A stretch of DNA of 16,039 nucleotides, from NCBI RefSeq assembly GCF_006228105.1, contig NZ_VDHH01000153.1. One strand, written 5' to 3'. Under the pieces are notes generated by a model. That model was given only the letters and a program-made list of their open reading frames with translations. It searched no databases and was not told the origin of the DNA. This DNA is from Chelonobacter sp006228105 (lineage in GTDB: Bacteria > Pseudomonadota > Gammaproteobacteria > Enterobacterales > Pasteurellaceae). Positions 15,069 through 16,039 of the stretch are shown here, in pieces; the stretch's first letter is position 1, and the number at the start of each line of letters is the position of its first letter. A program made the translations under genes and the position numbers.

Positions 15069-15698
15069 TCAACTGGCTTCCACACTTTGGCTACCGCTCA
15101 GTCCGGGTGTGTGCGGTAAAGGTTGCGGATCTTTGCTTTCGTTTTCTACCGGAGCGGTTTCCAATTGGCGCGGTGGCGTCGGGTAGTCGCTCGGCTGTTC
15201 AGTTTTATTTTCACCCAATAATTTGCTTTGCAGCCGTTTGAAACTGCTTTGCGGTGAGAGCCAAATGTCTAAGAAAGCTTGGTTAAATTCACTGCCGAAT
15301 TTAGGTTCGAGTACCGTATCATTCAAGACAAAATAGCCGGTATCGTCTAAAGCAATGTAATTTAATAAATCTTTTGGTTGAAAGTCCGGCAAGGTTTGCT
15401 CTAATTTTTTAGCCCACAAATCTTGGGTTTCCGCCGGAATTTGCGGTGCGATATTGCTCAGCTCTTTTTTTAGCGTAATAGCAAAATTTTTGCCTTCCAC
15501 CGGCTTGGCATAATTCAGAGTCAGCATCAGCGGACGTTGGTTAGGTTGATATTGCCCGTTTTCACTGTATAGCGTGATGGTATAGATATGAAACGGTCCC
15601 CAAGTGTAGTCAACCGTTCCGACCGGCAGCCAGTTAGCAAATACCGAATTGCCGAACAGCAAAACAAATGAAGTGGCGACAATTTTCAATAATTTCAT
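15069..15698 (-). CDS. Secreted chalcone-isomerase-like family protein
   Basis: The 209-residue product begins MKLLKIVATS with a hydrophobic core and a clear cleavage site (SVFA before NW, residue 21), so it is exported to the periplasm. The mature start VGTVDYTWGPFHIYTITLYSENG, then RPLMLTLNYAKPVEGKNFAI, follows the pattern of the bacterial chalcone-isomerase-like family (PF16036), a lipocalin-like fold. Bacterial members are not known to isomerise chalcones; a lipid- or fatty-acid-binding role is the usual suggestion. The last 45 or so residues are a Pro/Glu/Ser-rich tail with no motif, longer than I expect for the family. ATG 15698 is preferred over TTG 15707 because it gives a better signal peptide, although the ribosome site is poor. 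The extended -10 promoter at 15742-15750 gives a leader of about 37 nt. csiV follows 30 bp downstream. Confidence 0.75.
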   Translation of the reverse strand: MKLLKIVATSFVLLFGNSVFANWLPVGTVDYTWGPFHIYTITLYSENGQYQPNQRPLMLTLNYAKPVEGKNFAITLKKELSNIAPQIPAETQDLWAKKLEQTLPDFQPKDLLNYIALDDTGYFVLNDTVLEPKFGSEFNQAFLDIWLSPQSSFKRLQSKLLGENKTEQPSDYPTPPRQLETAPVENESKDPQPLPHTPGLSGSQSVEAS

Positions 15699-15741
15699 AA
15701 ATAACAACCGAAAGAAAAATTAAAATGACAAAATTTGTGTG

Positions 15742-15750
15742 ATTATAACA
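15742..15750 (-). promoter_or_regulatory. Extended -10 promoter of the chalcone-isomerase-like/csiV pair
   Basis: On the - strand this reads TGTTATAAT: a perfect TATAAT with the TGn extension. Transcription would start near 15735, about 37 nt before the ATG at 15698. The -35 region (ATAGCA, 17-bp spacing) is only 3/6, which extended -10 promoters tolerate. The sequence between is A/T-rich. Confidence 0.55.
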
Positions 15751-15768
15751 TAAATAATTAGAACTGCT

Positions 15769-15804
15769 ATTGAGCAGAAACAGGATTGAGCAGAAACAGG
15801 ATTG
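15769..15804 (+). repeat. Two tandem copies of a 16-bp unit upstream of the - strand operon
   Basis: ATTGAGCAGAAACAGG occurs at 15769-15784 and 15785-15800 without mismatch, followed by ATTG (15801-15804), the start of a third unit. It lies just upstream of the putative -35 region of the chalcone-isomerase-like gene and downstream of no known gene. Confidence 0.9.
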
Positions 15805-15827
15805 GCAGCAAAAGGTGAATAACAAAT

Positions 15828-15851
15828 AACGGGATCATTTGATCCCGTTTT
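15828..15851. terminator. Perfect 10-bp hairpin, probable terminator
   Basis: AACGGGATCA (15828-15837) pairs with TGATCCCGTT (15840-15849) around TT; if the last A-T pair opens, the loop is four bases. TTTT (15848-15851) ends it on the + strand, and the - strand continuation is T-rich (GTTATTTGTTATT). No gene visible in the window needs it, so it more likely ends a leftward gene beyond the right edge. Confidence 0.55.
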
Positions 15852-15894
15852 AGACTGCTGACAAAGGTTAAAATACACGATTAATATTGTAAAA

Positions 15895-16002
15895 GTAGGG
15901 GCGGATTATATATCCGCCCGAACCGCACTTTGCATTTTTCCTTTATTGATTAAGTGCTTATGCCGCACTTCGCAAACGGGCGGATATATAATCCGCCCCT
16001 AC
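15895..16002. repeat. REP/BIME-like element: two inverted 26-bp hairpin arms around a 56-bp linker
   Basis: The arm at 15895-15920 is the exact reverse complement of 15977-16002 (26/26). Each arm is itself a hairpin: GTAG, then GGGCGGAT, loop TATAT, ATCCGCCC, then G. A GTAG-type tetranucleotide before a GC-rich palindrome is the form of REP sequences mobilised by REP-associated tyrosine transposases (RAYTs), and two REPs in opposite orientation form a BIME. The linker (15921-15976) contains an exact uptake-signal core (15922-15930) and a near copy, CCGCACTT (15963-15970). No transposase gene is in the window and no other copy of the arm was found. The REP assignment is inference from structure. 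Confidence 0.7.
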
Positions 16003-16039
16003 CTTGCCTCATCAAATATCTTTGTCAATAATCTGAGGC
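16003..16039. other. Window end, no gene; possible truncated hairpin
   Basis: GCCTCA (16006-16011) is inverted at TGAGGC (16034-16039), with a 22-bp loop ending exactly at the window edge. The long loop makes this weak. Nothing else is visible to the right of the REP-like element. Confidence 0.25.

Noticed and set aside
1..16039. CRISPR arrays, tRNA or rRNA genes, prophage or toxin-antitoxin systems
   Set aside because: No spaced repeat arrays, cloverleaf-like sequences or recognisable mobile or defence proteins were seen; the genes are mostly housekeeping and envelope functions.

Overview
The window looks like Pasteurellaceae chromosome. The 9-mer AAGTGCGGT (or its complement ACCGCACTT) occurs at least 14 times in 16 kb. 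This is the core of the Haemophilus influenzae-type DNA uptake signal sequence, and the density is about that of a genome in that subclade. The Actinobacillus-type core ACAAGCGGT was not noticed. Gene order (slt-trpR-mtgA; nrdR-ribD-degS) and protein similarity agree with this. The genus cannot be fixed by eye.

Layout. (1) Bases 1-570 are the 3' part of znuA, the periplasmic zinc-binding protein, followed by a nested hairpin terminator. (2) A + strand cell-envelope block runs from 694 to 7110: slt (lytic transglycosylase), trpR (Trp repressor, with a probable TrpR operator at its own promoter), mtgA (monofunctional peptidoglycan glycosyltransferase), an unnamed TPR-glycosyltransferase-like protein, and a lipoteichoic-acid-synthase-type membrane sulfatase-fold enzyme. 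From trpR to the TPR protein the genes overlap or nearly touch, so they are probably one transcript that may extend into the last gene. (3) A lone - strand gene at 7187-8791 encodes a SAM methyltransferase with a methyltransferase regulatory domain, resembling the rickettsial outer-membrane-protein lysine methyltransferases. A bidirectional terminator separates it from region 2. (4) Five tightly spaced + strand genes run from 8978 to 14164: topB (topoisomerase III), a small membrane protein, nrdR (ribonucleotide reductase repressor), ribD (riboflavin synthesis) and degS (sigma-E-pathway protease). The last three overlap at their stop/start codons. (5) A - strand pair runs from 15698 down to 14193: a secreted chalcone-isomerase-like protein, then csiV (peptidoglycan-associated cell-shape protein). 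A good extended -10 promoter lies in front of the pair.

The last 340 bases hold no gene. They contain the promoter for the - strand pair, two tandem copies of a 16-bp unit, a perfect 10-bp hairpin, and a REP/BIME-like element. That element is two perfect 26-bp inverted arms, each a GTAG tetranucleotide plus its own hairpin, around a 56-bp linker carrying uptake-signal sequence.

Most of the window is conserved housekeeping DNA. The less-described parts are the TPR-glycosyltransferase/LtaS-like gene pair, the PKMT-like methyltransferase and the terminal repeat element.
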